15,169 nt of DNA from an uncultured Alphaproteobacteria bacterium (GCA_937988735.1 CALKHQ010000139.1:1-15169), one strand, 5' to 3'. Positions 7,106-13,428 are shown, counted from the first letter of the stretch. The notes: generated from the sequence alone by a model not told the origin. A program made the numbers and translations.

Positions 7106-8470
7106 ATGACGCGTACGCTATTCGGCACTGACGGCATCCGCGGGCTGGCCAATGCCCACCCGATGACCGCCGAGACGATGCTCAAGGTCGCGATGGCCGC
7201 GGGCAGCCGGTTCAAGAACGGCGGCCACCGCCACCGGGTGATCATCGGCAAGGACACGCGGCTGTCGGGCTACATGCTGGAGCCGGCGCTGACCGCGGGC
7301 TTCATCTCGGTCGGCATGGACGTGCTGCTGCTCGGCCCGATGCCGACGCCGGCGGTCGGCATGCTGACCCGCTCGATGCGCTGCGACCTCGGGGTGATGA
7401 TCTCGGCGTCGCACAACCCCTACCAGGACAACGGCATCAAGCTGTTCGGCCCGGACGGGTTCAAGCTCTCGGACGCGGTCGAGGCCGAGATCGAGGCGAT
7501 GATTTCCGAAGGCGACGGCAAGCTGCTGGCCGTGCCGTCGGCGCTGGGCCGCGCCCGCCGGCTGGAGGATGCCGCCGGCCGCTACATCGAGTTCGTCAAG
7601 GCGACCTTCCCCAACGACCGCACGCTGGACGGGCTGAAGGTGGTGATCGACTGCGCCAACGGCGCCGCCTACGCCATCGCGCCGACCGTGCTTGCGGAGC
7701 TTGGCGCCACCGTGGTGCCGATCGCGGTCGATCCCAACGGCTTCAACATCAACGACGGCTGCGGCGCAACCGCTCCGCAGGCGCTGTGCGAGGCGGTGGT
7801 GCGGCACCAGGCCGACATCGGGCTTGCGCTCGACGGCGACGCGGACCGGCTGATCGTGGTGGACGAGAACGGGCGTGTGATCGACGGCGACCAGATCATG
7901 GGGCTGATCGCCTCCACCTGGGCGCGCGACGGCCGCATCCGCGCCGGCGGCATCGTCGCCACGATCATGTCGAACCTGGGCCTCGAGCGGCACCTGAAGG
8001 GCCTCGGGCTCGAGCTGCGGCGGACGGCGGTCGGGGACCGCTACGTGCTGGAGGAAATGCGGGCAAGCGGCTTCAACCTGGGCGGCGAGCAGTCCGGGCA
8101 CATGATCATGACCGACTTCGCCACCACCGGCGACGGCCTGATGGCCGGACTGCAGGTACTGGCCGCACTGGTCGAGGCCGGCCGGCCGGCAAGCGAGCTG
8201 CTCGACGTGTTCCCGGCCGTGCCGCAGCGGCTGCACAACGTGCGCTACGCCGGCGGACAGCCGCTGGATTCCCCGCACGTGCAGGCCGCGATCGCCGAGG
8301 CGCGGGCGCGGCTCGGCGAGGACGGGCGGGTGGTGATCCGCAAGTCGGGCACCGAGCCGGTGATCCGGGTGATGGCCGAGGGCGAGGACGAGGGGCTGGT
8401 GCAGGCGGTGGTGATGGAGATCGCCGCCGCGGTGGAAGCCGCCGGCCACGCCGCCGCTGCGGCCGAATAG
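7106..8470 (+). CDS. glmM: Phosphoglucosamine mutase
   Basis: GlmM converts glucosamine-6-phosphate to glucosamine-1-phosphate in the cytosol, on the route to UDP-GlcNAc for peptidoglycan and lipid A. The 454-residue protein is full length and shows every family landmark: FGTDGIRG (6-13), the active-site loop ISASHNP with phospho-acceptor Ser102, the Mg-binding loop DGDADR (243-248), the sugar-binding GEQSGH (327-332) and the phosphate-binding RKSGTEP (412-418). An AGGGA ribosome-binding site precedes the ATG. It heads a tight operon; thiD begins six bases after its stop. In many proteobacteria glmM follows ftsH-folP. Here it follows a GT9 gene instead, so the local context is rearranged. Identification is essentially certain. 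Confidence 0.98.
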   Translation: MTRTLFGTDGIRGLANAHPMTAETMLKVAMAAGSRFKNGGHRHRVIIGKDTRLSGYMLEPALTAGFISVGMDVLLLGPMPTPAVGMLTRSMRCDLGVMISASHNPYQDNGIKLFGPDGFKLSDAVEAEIEAMISEGDGKLLAVPSALGRARRLEDAAGRYIEFVKATFPNDRTLDGLKVVIDCANGAAYAIAPTVLAELGATVVPIAVDPNGFNINDGCGATAPQALCEAVVRHQADIGLALDGDADRLIVVDENGRVIDGDQIMGLIASTWARDGRIRAGGIVATIMSNLGLERHLKGLGLELRRTAVGDRYVLEEMRASGFNLGGEQSGHMIMTDFATTGDGLMAGLQVLAALVEAGRPASELLDVFPAVPQRLHNVRYAGGQPLDSPHVQAAIAEARARLGEDGRVVIRKSGTEPVIRVMAEGEDEGLVQAVVMEIAAAVEAAGHAAAAAE

Positions 8471-8476
8471 CAGCCG

Positions 8477-9277
8477 ATGCGCGGCCGGGTGCTTATCATC
8501 GCCGGGTCGGACAGCGGCGGCGGAGCCGGCATCCAGGCAGACATCAAGACCGTCACCGCGCTCGACGGCTACGCCATGACGGCGATCGCCGCGCTGACCG
8601 CCCAGAACACGCTGGGCGTGCACGGCGTCGTCGCCATCGACCCCGAATTCGTCGGGCTGCAGATCGACGTGGTCCTCTCCGACCTCGGCGCCGACGCGAT
8701 CAAGCTCGGCATGCTGGCCAACGCCGCCATCGTCGCCGCGGTGGTCGAGCGGCTGGCGCCGGTGGCGAACCGGATCCCGATCGTGCTCGACCCGGTGATG
8801 GTCGCCAAGGGCGGGCACCGGCTGCTGGAGGACGCGGCCATCGACCTGATCCGCGAGCGGCTGCTGCCGCTCGCCACGGTGGTCACCCCCAACGCGCCGG
8901 AGGCGGAGGTGCTGACCGGCCTGCCGGTGACGACGCCGGACGAGATGCTTGCCGCCGGCGCGGCGCTCCGGGAGCGCGGGGCGCGCTACGCCCTGATGAA
9001 GGGCGGGCACCTGGAGGGCGACCGGCTGGTGGACCGCCTGATCGGTCCCGGCCTCGACGTCGCCTATTCCGACAACCGCATCGACACGCCCCACACCCAT
9101 GGCACCGGCTGCACCCTCGCCTCGGCGGTGGCGACCGGGCTCGCCCAGGGGCTGGCGGTGGAGGCGGCGGTGGCGCGGGCCCGCGGCTATGTCCGCCGCG
9201 CGATCGAGACCGCGCCCGGCTACGGCAGCGGCCACGGCCCGCTCAACCACGCCCACCCGTTCGAACGCACGCGATGA
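8477..9277 (+). CDS. thiD: Hydroxymethylpyrimidine / phosphomethylpyrimidine kinase
   Basis: ThiD phosphorylates 4-amino-5-hydroxymethyl-2-methylpyrimidine (HMP) and then HMP-phosphate to HMP-diphosphate for thiamine synthesis, in the cytosol. The 266-residue protein is a standard ribokinase-fold ThiD: IAGSDSGGGAGIQADIKT (8-25), the core strand VLDPVMVAKGG (103-113), VVTPNAPEAEVL (135-146), and the anion-hole motif HTHGTGCTLAS (207-217) with the family Cys212. It starts six bases after glmM and its stop overlaps the next start (ATGA, 9274-9277), indicating translational coupling. I see no TPP riboswitch upstream, so thiamine control, if any, is not by that route here. It is a single-domain ThiD, not a ThiE or TenA fusion. 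Confidence 0.96.
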   Translation: MRGRVLIIAGSDSGGGAGIQADIKTVTALDGYAMTAIAALTAQNTLGVHGVVAIDPEFVGLQIDVVLSDLGADAIKLGMLANAAIVAAVVERLAPVANRIPIVLDPVMVAKGGHRLLEDAAIDLIRERLLPLATVVTPNAPEAEVLTGLPVTTPDEMLAAGAALRERGARYALMKGGHLEGDRLVDRLIGPGLDVAYSDNRIDTPHTHGTGCTLASAVATGLAQGLAVEAAVARARGYVRRAIETAPGYGSGHGPLNHAHPFERTR

Positions 9278-9993
9278 GCCGCCGGCCGGTCATCGGCGTG
9301 ACCCTCGACCACGAGACGGTCCAGACTTACTCCCGCTTCCCCTGGTATGCGCTGCGCGAGAACTACTGCACGGCGGTAACCGACGCCGGCGGGCTGCCGG
9401 TTGCGCTCCCCCACGAGCCGGAGCAGGCGGACGCCTACCTCGACGCGATCGACGGCCTGATCATCACCGGCGGCGCATTCGACGTCGATCCCGCCCTGTT
9501 CGGTGCCGGCGAGCGGCACGCGACCGTGGTGACCAAGGACCGGCGCACCGCCTTCGAGCTCGCCGTCACCCGCGGCGCGCTTGCCCGCAACATGCCCGTC
9601 CTCGGCATCTGCGGCGGCCAGCAGCTCCTGCACGTGGCGCTGGGCGGCCGGCTGATCCAGCACATCCCGGATGCGGTCCCCGATGCCCTTGCCCACGAGC
9701 AGCCGAACCCGCGTAACGAGCCCGGCCATACCGTGCGCGTCGTGCCGGGCACCCTCCTCCACCGCATCGTTGGCGTGGAGGAGCTGGCGGTGAACTCCGC
9801 CCACCACCAGGCGGCCGCGGACGAGCCGCCGGGCGTGGTGGTGAATGCCCGCGCGCCCGACGGGGTGATCGAGGGCAACGAGGCGCCCGCCTACCGCTTC
9901 GTGCTCGGGGTGCAGTGGCACCCGGAGTTCCGCATCACCCCGGCCGACGCCGCCATCTTCGCCGCCTTCGTGGCCGCCGCAGGGGCGCGGTGA
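9274..9993 (+). CDS. Class-I glutamine amidotransferase-like hydrolase (peptidase C26, PuuD-like)
   Basis: A 239-residue stand-alone amidotransferase-fold protein. The N-terminal RRPVIGVTLDHE, the GLIITGGAFDVDP segment (61-73), the nucleophile elbow GICGGQQ (111-117) with Cys113, VNSAHHQA (173-180) and VQWHPE (213-218) with His216 and Glu218 give a complete catalytic triad. The arrangement matches the gamma-glutamyl-gamma-aminobutyrate hydrolase group, which cleaves gamma-glutamyl amides, so a related amide hydrolysis in the cytosol is likely. No other putrescine-pathway gene is in the window, so puuD is not assigned. The start overlaps the thiD stop by four bases and the stop shares one base with the Nudix start, so it is translated as part of that block. 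A role tied to thiD or the Nudix enzyme is possible but only inferred. Confidence 0.85.
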   Translation: MSRRPVIGVTLDHETVQTYSRFPWYALRENYCTAVTDAGGLPVALPHEPEQADAYLDAIDGLIITGGAFDVDPALFGAGERHATVVTKDRRTAFELAVTRGALARNMPVLGICGGQQLLHVALGGRLIQHIPDAVPDALAHEQPNPRNEPGHTVRVVPGTLLHRIVGVEELAVNSAHHQAAADEPPGVVVNARAPDGVIEGNEAPAYRFVLGVQWHPEFRITPADAAIFAAFVAAAGAR

Positions 9994-10418
9994 TGCGGCC
10001 ATCCGTCGGCGTCGGCGTGGTCGTGGTGCGCGACGGGTCCGTGCTGCTGATCCGCCGCGGCCAGCCGCCGAACCAGGGCCAGTGGAGCATCCCCGGCGGC
10101 CGCCAGGAGTGGGGCGAGACCGTGCGCGAGGCGGCGCTGCGCGAGGTGCGCGAGGAGACCGGCCTCGAGGTCGAGCTGGTGGACCTGATCGGCGTGTTCG
10201 ACGGCATCGGCCGCCAGCCCGACGGCACGGTCGGCTGGCACTACACCCTGATCGACTTCGTCGCCCGCTGGACCGGCGGCGAGCCGGTCGCCGGCGGCGA
10301 TGCGGCCCATGCCGAGTTCGTGCCGCGCGCGCGGCTCCGGTCGCTCGGCCTGTGGTCGGAGACGCTGCGCGCGATCGACCTCGGCTTCGCCCGGCTGGAG
10401 GCCACCGCCGGCGCCTGA
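9993..10418 (+). CDS. Nudix hydrolase
   Basis: A 141-residue cytosolic protein with one Nudix domain, which cleaves a nucleoside diphosphate linked to some other group. The Nudix box is perfect, running from Gly36 (GRQEWGE) through Glu42 and R50-E51 to E54-E55 and Gly57-Leu58; the two glutamates of REVREE bind the metal ions. The N-terminal strand VGVGVVVVRDGSVLLIRRG and QWSIPGGRQEWGE are typical of the ADP-ribose/GDP-mannose/8-oxo-dGTP class, but substrate cannot be assigned from sequence. The ATG lies in TGATG, overlapping the preceding stop by one base, and it is the last gene of the glmM-thiD block. Some Nudix enzymes act on thiamine diphosphate or HMP-diphosphate, which makes the company of thiD worth noting. 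Confidence 0.9.
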   Translation: MRPSVGVGVVVVRDGSVLLIRRGQPPNQGQWSIPGGRQEWGETVREAALREVREETGLEVELVDLIGVFDGIGRQPDGTVGWHYTLIDFVARWTGGEPVAGGDAAHAEFVPRARLRSLGLWSETLRAIDLGFARLEATAGA

Positions 10419-10422
10419 CGGT

Positions 10423-10448
10423 CGCGCCAAGACGCCGGCGTCGGCGCG
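10423..10448 (+). terminator. Hairpin after the Nudix gene, possible terminator of the glmM operon
   Basis: CGCGCC (10423-10428) pairs with GGCGCG (10443-10448), and inside it GACG (10431-10434) pairs with CGTC (10439-10442) around a CCGG loop; the only mismatch is a two-base AA bulge. It begins four bases after the Nudix stop. There is no T-tract. The position between two plus-strand units argues for a terminator or attenuator. Confidence 0.45.
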
Positions 10449-10486
10449 GGCTACGATTGACGTACAGACTCGCAGGGGAGAAGCCG

Positions 10487-11503
10487 ATGCAGCCGACCGA
10501 GCTGCGCCGTCTCGGCGCCACCGACATCCATGTGACCGCACTCGGCTTCGGCGGCGTGCCGCTGGGCGGCATCTTCGAGGTCATCGACGAGGATACCGCC
10601 CGCGCCACCGTCAACCGCGCCTGGGACGAAGGCGCCCGCCTGTTCGACACGGCGCCGCTCTACGGCCACGGGCTGAGCGAGCTCAGGATGGGCGCGGTGC
10701 TGCGGCAGAAGCCGCGCGACGAATACCGGCTCTCCACCAAGGTCGGCCGCTACCTGCGCCCCGGCGTGCCCGGCCGGATCGACATGGGACAGTGGCAGCA
10801 GTCGATCGGCTTCGAGACCGTGTACGACTACAGCTACGACGCCACCTTCCGCGAGGTGGAGCAGTCGATGATGCGGCTCGGGATCCCGCGGATCGACATC
10901 CTCCTGATCCACGACGTCGATGTCTGGACCCACGGCGACGCCTACGAACAGCGCTACCGCGAGGCGATGGAAGGCTCCTACCGCGCGCTGCGGAAGATGC
11001 GCGAGGACGGCACGGTCGGCGCCATCGGCGTCGGCGTCAACGAGGCCGAGGTCTGCGCCCGCTTCGCCCGCGACGGCGATTTCGACTGCTTCCTGCTCGC
11101 CGGCCGCTACACGCTGCTGGAGCAGGGTGCGCTCGACGACTTCCTGCCGCTCTGCGCTGAACGCAACATCGGAATCATGCTCGGCGGGCCGTACAACTCC
11201 GGCATCCTCGCCACCGGCGCCATCCCCGGCGCCAGGTACAACTACAGGGACGCGCCGCCCGAGATCCTCGAGCGTGTAGGCCGCATCCAGGCGGTGTGCC
11301 AACGGCATGGCGTGCCGCTCGCGGCGGCGGCGATCCAGTTCCCGCTCGCCCACCCGGCGGTCGCGTCGATGATCCCCGGCGCGGTCACGCCCTATGAGGT
11401 GACCCGCAACGCCCGCCTGATGCAGCTGCCAATTCCTGCCGACCTGTGGGCCGAGCTGAAGCACGAGGGCCTGCTGCGCGCGGACGCGCCGGTTCCGCGG
11501 TGA
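10487..11503 (+). CDS. Aldo/keto reductase, D-threo-aldose 1-dehydrogenase type
   Basis: A 338-residue TIM-barrel aldo/keto reductase. The catalytic tetrad is visible as Asp54 and Tyr59 (FDTAPLYGHG), Lys85 (STKVGR) and His142 (LLIHDVD). LGFGGVPLGG (19-28) and the GLSELRMG segment (62-69) are typical of the subgroup that includes D-threo-aldose (L-fucose) 1-dehydrogenases and pyridoxal 4-dehydrogenase, which oxidise a cyclic hemiacetal to a lactone with NAD(P)+. The sequence YNSGILATG (about 245-253) and the C-terminal IPGAVTPYEVTRN (about 308-320) fit the same group and the usual cofactor-binding end of the barrel. An AGGGGAG ribosome-binding site precedes the ATG. It follows the Nudix gene by 68 bases, with a hairpin in between, and is followed 41 bases later by an alpha/beta hydrolase. 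Substrate is unknown. Confidence 0.87.
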   Translation: MQPTELRRLGATDIHVTALGFGGVPLGGIFEVIDEDTARATVNRAWDEGARLFDTAPLYGHGLSELRMGAVLRQKPRDEYRLSTKVGRYLRPGVPGRIDMGQWQQSIGFETVYDYSYDATFREVEQSMMRLGIPRIDILLIHDVDVWTHGDAYEQRYREAMEGSYRALRKMREDGTVGAIGVGVNEAEVCARFARDGDFDCFLLAGRYTLLEQGALDDFLPLCAERNIGIMLGGPYNSGILATGAIPGARYNYRDAPPEILERVGRIQAVCQRHGVPLAAAAIQFPLAHPAVASMIPGAVTPYEVTRNARLMQLPIPADLWAELKHEGLLRADAPVPR

Positions 11504-11531
11504 TGGACCGTCGCGAACGGGCGGCGGACAA

Positions 11532-11540
11532 GGGGGAGGA
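11532..11540 (+). promoter_or_regulatory. Strong ribosome-binding site deciding the alpha/beta hydrolase start
   Basis: GGGGGAGGA ends four bases before the ATG at 11545. A competing ATG at 11503, in the same frame and overlapping the aldo/keto reductase stop as TGATG, has no such site and would add 14 hydrophilic residues. The later start is therefore preferred. Confidence 0.7.
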
Positions 11541-11544
11541 AACA

Positions 11545-12417
11545 ATGACGACGATCGACCTTTCGCGGCGGAAGGAGGTGCGTACCGGCGACGGTGTCAC
11601 GCTCCGCTACATCGAGGCCGGCAGCGGTGACCCGCTGGTGATGATCCCGGGCTGGTCGCAGTCGGCGGCCGAGTTCCGCGACAACATCCCGGCGCTGGCG
11701 GAGGTGGCGCGCGTGATCGCGCTGGACATGCGCGGGCATGGCGAGTCCGACAGGCCGCCGCACGGCTACCGGGTCAGCCGGCTCGCGGCGGATCTCCACG
11801 ACGTGCTCACCGCCCTCGACCTCGGGAACGTGACGCTGCTCGGCCATTCGATGGGCAGCGCCGTCGCCTGGTGCTACCTGGAGAACTACGGCGCCGGCCG
11901 GATCGCACGGCTGGTCGTCGTCGATCAGGCGCCGGCCTGCGTCGCCCGCGAGGGCTGGACCGACGCCGACCGCGCCGCCTATGGCGTGCTGTTCCCGACG
12001 CCGCAGGCCGCGCATGACCTCTACGGCCTGCTCACCGGGCCCGATGCCGAGGAGCAGACCCGCGGGTTCCTCGGCGCCATGTTCACGAAGAGCTTCGGTC
12101 CGGAGCAGTTCGCGTTCGTGGTGGAGGAGAACCTGAAACTCCCGCGCACCAGCGCCGCCGACCTGATCTTCGACCACGTCCACAAGGACTGGCGCGACGT
12201 GATCGGCCGCATCACGCTGCCGACGCTGGTGATCGGCGCCGAGGCCAGCATCTTCAGCGCCGAATCCCAGCGCTGGATCGCCACCCAGATCCCCGGCGCG
12301 GAGGTGGACATCGTGCCTGCGGAGGAAGGCGGCAGCCACTTCATGTTCCTGGAGAACCCGGCCCGATTCAACGCGCGGGTGATCGCGTTCCTCACCGGCA
12401 CCACGGCCGGTCGGTAA
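11545..12417 (+). CDS. Alpha/beta-hydrolase fold enzyme
   Basis: A 290-residue cytosolic alpha/beta hydrolase of the haloperoxidase / epoxide-hydrolase / lactonase type. The oxyanion region is MIPGWSQS (33-40), followed by ALDMRGHGESDRP (59-71). The nucleophile elbow is LLGHSMGS (98-105) with Ser102, which points to an esterase or lactonase rather than a dehalogenase (which would use Asp). His265 in GGSHFMFLENP is the catalytic base. The acidic residue is less certain: GAEASIFS (231-238) replaces the usual Gly-x-x-Asp, leaving Glu233 as candidate. Residues 130-215 form a helical cap. It follows the aldo/keto reductase by 41 bases on the same strand with a strong ribosome-binding site. It is convergent with the small ORFs at 12475-12630 and is separated from them by a strong hairpin. 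Confidence 0.85.
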   Translation: MTTIDLSRRKEVRTGDGVTLRYIEAGSGDPLVMIPGWSQSAAEFRDNIPALAEVARVIALDMRGHGESDRPPHGYRVSRLAADLHDVLTALDLGNVTLLGHSMGSAVAWCYLENYGAGRIARLVVVDQAPACVAREGWTDADRAAYGVLFPTPQAAHDLYGLLTGPDAEEQTRGFLGAMFTKSFGPEQFAFVVEENLKLPRTSAADLIFDHVHKDWRDVIGRITLPTLVIGAEASIFSAESQRWIATQIPGAEVDIVPAEEGGSHFMFLENPARFNARVIAFLTGTTAGR

Positions 12418-12434
12418 GCCTCTCCAGCCAAAGC

Positions 12435-12470
12435 GCCGCGCCGTCATCGCGGACCGCGAGGCGGCGTGGC
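12435..12470. terminator. Strong hairpin between the hydrolase and the minus-strand small ORFs
   Basis: An 11-base arm GCCGCGCCGTC (12435-12445) pairs with GGCGGCGTGGC (12460-12470) using nine Watson-Crick and two G-T pairs. An inner TCGCG/CGCGA stem (12447-12451, 12455-12459) closes a GAC loop, with one bulged A. It lies 17 bases after the hydrolase stop and four bases after the 27-codon ORF stop on the other strand, so it could terminate both transcripts. No T-tract is present. Confidence 0.6.
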
Positions 12471-12474
12471 ACTG

Positions 12475-12558
12475 CTAGAGCGCCAGCGCCAGAGGCCACC
12501 ACCAGGGGCCGCTCGCGAAGATGGCGAGCACAGCAACGAACAGGAACGATGCAATCAT
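12475..12558 (-). CDS. Putative 27-residue hydrophobic micropeptide with a Trp-Trp-Trp motif
   Basis: The ORF from ATG 12558 to TAG 12475 encodes a peptide beginning MIASFLFVAVLAIF, then ASGPWWWPLALAL at the C-terminus. It has no charged residue, would span a membrane once, and has three consecutive TGG codons (12504-12496) between prolines. The ATG is three bases after the stop of another tiny ORF (12562-12630) that has a strong ribosome-binding site, so it could be translated by coupling; it has no site of its own. A strong hairpin follows four bases after its stop. I know no family it belongs to. Three adjacent Trp codons recall tryptophan leader peptides, but no trp gene lies downstream. 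It could still be a chance ORF. Confidence 0.4.
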   Translation of the reverse strand: MIASFLFVAVLAIFASGPWWWPLALAL

Positions 12559-12561
12559 CGG

Positions 12562-12630
12562 CTAGCGGCCGGAGAGCGGGCGTTTCGCGCCGAGGCCGGC
12601 GAAGGCCGGGCCGATGATCCGAAGGTCCAT
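12562..12630 (-). CDS. Putative 22-residue basic micropeptide upstream of the WWW ORF
   Basis: The ORF runs from ATG 12630 to TAG 12562. The peptide begins MDLRIIGPAFAG and ends KRPLSGR; it is short, basic and Gly/Ala-rich, with no recognised family. What makes it credible is the upstream sequence: on the minus strand GGGGGAGAGG (12645-12636) ends five bases before the ATG, one of the best Shine-Dalgarno matches in the window, in a region with no other minus-strand start. Its stop is three bases before the start of the 27-residue ORF, an arrangement typical of coupled genes or of a leader peptide. No clear promoter was found between it and the divergent PAS gene. The peptide may be functional itself or serve to drive translation downstream. 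Confidence 0.4.
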   Translation of the reverse strand: MDLRIIGPAFAGLGAKRPLSGR

Positions 12631-12818
12631 GCGAACCTCTCCCCCTGGAGCGCCGGGCCCACTATGCGCCCAAAGCCGTGCGCCTGCGAGCGCAATCGGC
12701 TCCCGACGGGGCCGAACCTGAGCCGCAGGGTGAGCTTCCGGGACCAAGCCGCGAGCGTGGCGCGAGTCTCCGGGCGGCTGGCGGTCAAAGAAACGGCAGA
12801 CATTGGCACAAAGTTGTG

Positions 12819-12857
12819 TTGATATGCGCGAATCGCGGCATGCGATCGCATGGCCGC
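12819..12857 (+). promoter_or_regulatory. Candidate PAS-gene promoter overlapped by a palindromic operator
   Basis: TTGATA (12819-12824, five of six matches to the -35 consensus) is followed after 16 bases by TGCGAT (12841-12846, three of six to the -10). The -10 lies inside the perfect 14-base palindrome CATGCGATCGCATG (12839-12852), which is itself flanked by GCGGC (12835-12839) and GCCGC (12853-12857). A dyad CACAA-AG-TTGTG lies just upstream at 12807-12818. Such placement suggests repression by a dimeric regulator; which regulator is unknown. The leader to the PAS start at 12955 would be about 100 bases. Confidence 0.35.
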
Positions 12858-12954
12858 AGGGCACATGGCGCGTTGGGGGAGGGGGACCCCGGATGCATCG
12901 GCGGGCGCGGCCGCGCCACCCATCATCGATCGGACAGTCCGCGGCGAGGCGGGG

Positions 12955-13428
12955 ATGAACAGGCTCCCCCCGGGCGCCGCCATCCTGCCGACACCGGTCG
13001 ACGACTTCGCTCTCCCGGACGAGCGCGCCGCCGCTCTCGTCCGCCACTGGTACGCCTGCCGGGGGACCGCGCCCGTTCCCACCCGCCACGAGTTCAATGC
13101 CTTCACGCTGCGGCCGTGGCTGGGCTGGCTGTCGATCTACCAGCGGCTGGGCGAAAGCGACGACTTCCGGGTGACGCTGGACGGAACCGACGTCGTCGCC
13201 GTCACCGGCGACGACTGGACCGGCCGCCGGGTCAGCGACATCGACCGGGAATTCGGCACCACGTGCCGGACCGAGCTGCTGTCCGTGCTGGAGAGCGGTC
13301 TCCCGCGCGTCGACCGGGTTCCGCTGCTGCAGAAGAGCTGGCGCCGCGTCACCCGCCTCTGGCTGCCGGTGGCGCGCGAGCCGTCGCTCCCGCCCGACCA
13401 GATCTTCCTCGGGCTCTTCATCGACTAG
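12955..13428 (+). CDS. Single PAS-domain protein (PAS_5 type)
   Basis: The product is 157 residues, soluble and without an output domain. Its layout is that of the PAS_5 proteins common in alphaproteobacteria: a helical lead-in (LVRHWYACRG), the P-T-R-x-E-F-N segment (42-48), a hydrophobic strand LRPWLGWLSIYQRL (52-65), DDFRVTLDGTDVVAVTGDDWTGRRVSDID (69-97) with the family's G-T-x-V and D-x-T-G-R-x-V pattern, and two C-terminal strands (WRRVTRLWLPVAR and IFLGLFID). No heme- or flavin-binding residue can be named. The start at 12955 is chosen because GAGGCGGGG directly precedes it; an in-frame ATG at 12850 would add a 35-residue low-complexity tail without a ribosome-binding site. Its TAG stop shares a CTAG palindrome with the convergent tadA stop. 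Confidence 0.75.
   Translation: MNRLPPGAAILPTPVDDFALPDERAAALVRHWYACRGTAPVPTRHEFNAFTLRPWLGWLSIYQRLGESDDFRVTLDGTDVVAVTGDDWTGRRVSDIDREFGTTCRTELLSVLESGLPRVDRVPLLQKSWRRVTRLWLPVAREPSLPPDQIFLGLFID

Larger units (their letters stand above)
12418..12954. other. 537-base intergenic stretch with small ORFs and two palindromes
   Basis: Between the hydrolase and the PAS gene there is no gene of ordinary size. The stretch holds, in order, the hairpin at 12435-12470, the two minus-strand micro-ORFs at 12475-12630, about 150 bases with nothing I recognise (12646-12780), a patch richer in A/T than its surroundings (12781-12835) with the dyad CACAA-AG-TTGTG at 12807-12818, and the palindrome CATGCGATCGCATG at 12839-12852. 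A plus-strand open frame at 12466-12822 is not believable as a gene: it has no ribosome-binding site and no family pattern. Confidence 0.6.

Noticed and set aside
8471..8476. TPP riboswitch controlling thiD
   Set aside because: There are only six bases between glmM and thiD, and the glmM leader (7027-7105) is too short and lacks a CUGAGA-type TPP core.
7118..9256. A 712-codon minus-strand ORF opposite glmM and thiD
   Set aside because: The product is His/Arg/Gln/Val-rich low complexity, typical of the antisense of GC-rich codons, and both plus-strand genes are certain.
12475..12504. A tryptophan attenuator (trpL) controlling a downstream trp gene
   Set aside because: Three adjacent TGG codons and a following hairpin fit, but downstream on the minus strand lies only the antisense of the alpha/beta hydrolase. 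There is no U-tract, and no alternative pairing partner was seen between the codons and the hairpin.
12803..12818. A sigma-54 promoter: TTGGCACAAAGTTGTG resembles the -24/-12 pattern
   Set aside because: The -24 part TGGCAC is good, but the -12 part is TTGT rather than TTGC and sits one base too close, so the invariant GC at -12 is missing.
12466..12822. A 118-codon plus-strand ORF between the hydrolase and the PAS gene
   Set aside because: No ribosome-binding site, no family resemblance, a low-complexity Arg/Ala/Pro-rich product, and it runs through the hairpin and the minus-strand ORFs.
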